In this document: positions 47,160 through 48,128 of the stretch, in pieces
How the letters are laid out: the number at the start of each line of letters is the position of its first letter
Position numbering within the stretch: the first letter of the stretch is position 1
Assembly (NCBI GenBank): GCA_902542925.1
Contig: CACBWF010000003.1
Coordinates: 1-48,128 of the forward strand
Source of the DNA: an uncultured Alphaproteobacteria bacterium
Lineage (GTDB): Bacteria; Pseudomonadota; Alphaproteobacteria; Methylaequorales; Methylaequoraceae
Direction of reading: 5' to 3'
DNA length: 48,128 bases
Notes under the pieces: generated by a model
Told to the model about the DNA's origin: nothing
Seen by the model: only the letters and a program-made list of their open reading frames with translations
The model's database searches: none
Made by a program: the position numbers and the translations under genes

Positions 47160-48128
47160 TTGATACCACTACTAACTCTTCTAGTACACTCATAAAGAGC
47201 TTCTAATCTAGTAAAAATGTTATTTTCTTTGATATAATTGATACTTTTTTCATTGATATAATTTGATGGTTCTCCAAACCCAACGTAATTATTACCTTTT
47301 TTTCCAATTGGAAAAATTTTCTTTAAAATGTTTACTGCATTTAAAATATCAAACCTTATTAATTTGGCTATAACTTCGTCTCTAGAAACGCCTGCTTGAT
47401 CGTTAAATTTTGGAATTTCGACTGACAACAAAAAAATTTCATGAAAAATAGCAACTCTTATACCATGCATTAAAAGTAATTCATCTCTTATTTCTTTTTC
47501 AATTACTCTGCCCCTTCCAACTGCAATTCGTCCTTTCACCTTTCTACCTAACAACCAATTTCTTATTTCCATGTATTCTTGGTGTAAGACTCTATAAACT
47601 TTATTTAATCTCCAGTGCACGTCAAAAGATTCTAGAAGATTTGCTACTTCTCTCATATTCTCACTTCTTCTTTGGTCAGCAGTCCTAGTAGACCAATTTA
47701 ACCACATTCCGGGATCAAAACAATCTACATAAGCCTTCAAAACCTCTATATCACTGTAAGCAAATGAGTATTCTACTATTTTCATAATCCTATTAAATCT
47801 GTCAGATTTATTAACCATTTTATTAAAAGCATTAAAATCTTTTCTTAAAAACTGTCCAACACCCCCTAGTGAATTAGCAAACATACCTAATTGTTGTAAA
47901 ATGCTATTTTGTGGAATAGCTCTTGTTTGACTAGGATGATAAACCAAAGTCTTTACCCCTGTGTCACTCTGTCTTTTTATTGCTCTTGAGCCAGTTGAAT
48001 GTAAAATGTTACTCCCAAAAACACTCAATAAAGTAGCAAAATTTGGATCATCCATTATTTTTGTATTAAATTGTTTGATAGTATTTACAAATTCAACCCC
48101 AAAGTCAGGTGAAGAATAAAGTGGATCA
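47135..48128 (-). CDS. phosphoenolpyruvate-carboxylase-like protein, C-terminal part (5' end beyond window)
   Basis: Frame stays open past the ORF-track Met to the window edge (DPLYSSPDFGVEFVNTIKQFNTKIMDDPNF...); HSTGSRAIKRQSD..QTRAIPQNSILQQLG resembles the PEPC GSRPAKR..LRAIPWIFAWTQ segment. Confidence 0.55.
   Translation of the reverse strand, partial: DPLYSSPDFGVEFVNTIKQFNTKIMDDPNFATLLSVFGSNILHSTGSRAIKRQSDTGVKTLVYHPSQTRAIPQNSILQQLGMFANSLGGVGQFLRKDFNAFNKMVNKSDRFNRIMKIVEYSFAYSDIEVLKAYVDCFDPGMWLNWSTRTADQRRSENMREVANLLESFDVHWRLNKVYRVLHQEYMEIRNWLLGRKVKGRIAVGRGRVIEKEIRDELLLMHGIRVAIFHEIFLLSVEIPKFNDQAGVSRDEVIAKLIRFDILNAVNILKKIFPIGKKGNNYVGFGEPSNYINEKSINYIKENNIFTRLEALYECTRRVSSGINHFVGSVG

Noticed and set aside
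1-48128. CRISPR arrays, IS elements, prophage, tRNA/rRNA genes
   Set aside because: No repeat-spacer pattern, transposase, phage gene or cloverleaf recognised on reading both strands

Overview
AT-rich chromosomal segment, probably from a marine-type alphaproteobacterium (DUF2794, DUF2232, DUF1289 and cvpA-purF-SDR context; the lineage is inferred). Positions 1-17000 hold mainly housekeeping genes: fabG (partial), fabD, rpsF, rpsR, DUF2232, a Ca2+/Na+ exchanger, dnaB, mlaE-mlaF, cvpA, purF, an SDR, a flavocytochrome-c sulfide dehydrogenase pair, der, bamB, a YfgM-like TPR protein, marC and trhO. From 17000 there is a large flagellar locus: two sigma-54 activators, fliEFGHIJKLMNOPQR-flhB, a block of uncharacterised genes, motB/motA (PomAB-like), rpoN, a lytic transglycosylase, an M23 peptidase, three tandem bactofilins, small uncharacterised proteins, a Kv-type channel and the C-terminal part of a PEP-carboxylase-like protein cut by the window edge. 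Reading by eye gave seven sigma-54 (-24/-12) promoter matches with exact GG-N10-GC spacing. The most unusual items are: (i) a ribosome-recycling-factor-like protein lacking the hallmark Arg residues at the end of an uncharacterised gene train after flhB; (ii) two adjacent sigma-54 activators that are each missing a different domain; (iii) an NHLP/nitrile-hydratase-alpha-like leader protein next to the bactofilins; (iv) sigma-54 promoters with unusual geometry, one predicting a leaderless mRNA and one with a palindrome centred on the predicted +1. No tRNA, rRNA, CRISPR or mobile element was recognised. All family calls are by eye, with no database searches.
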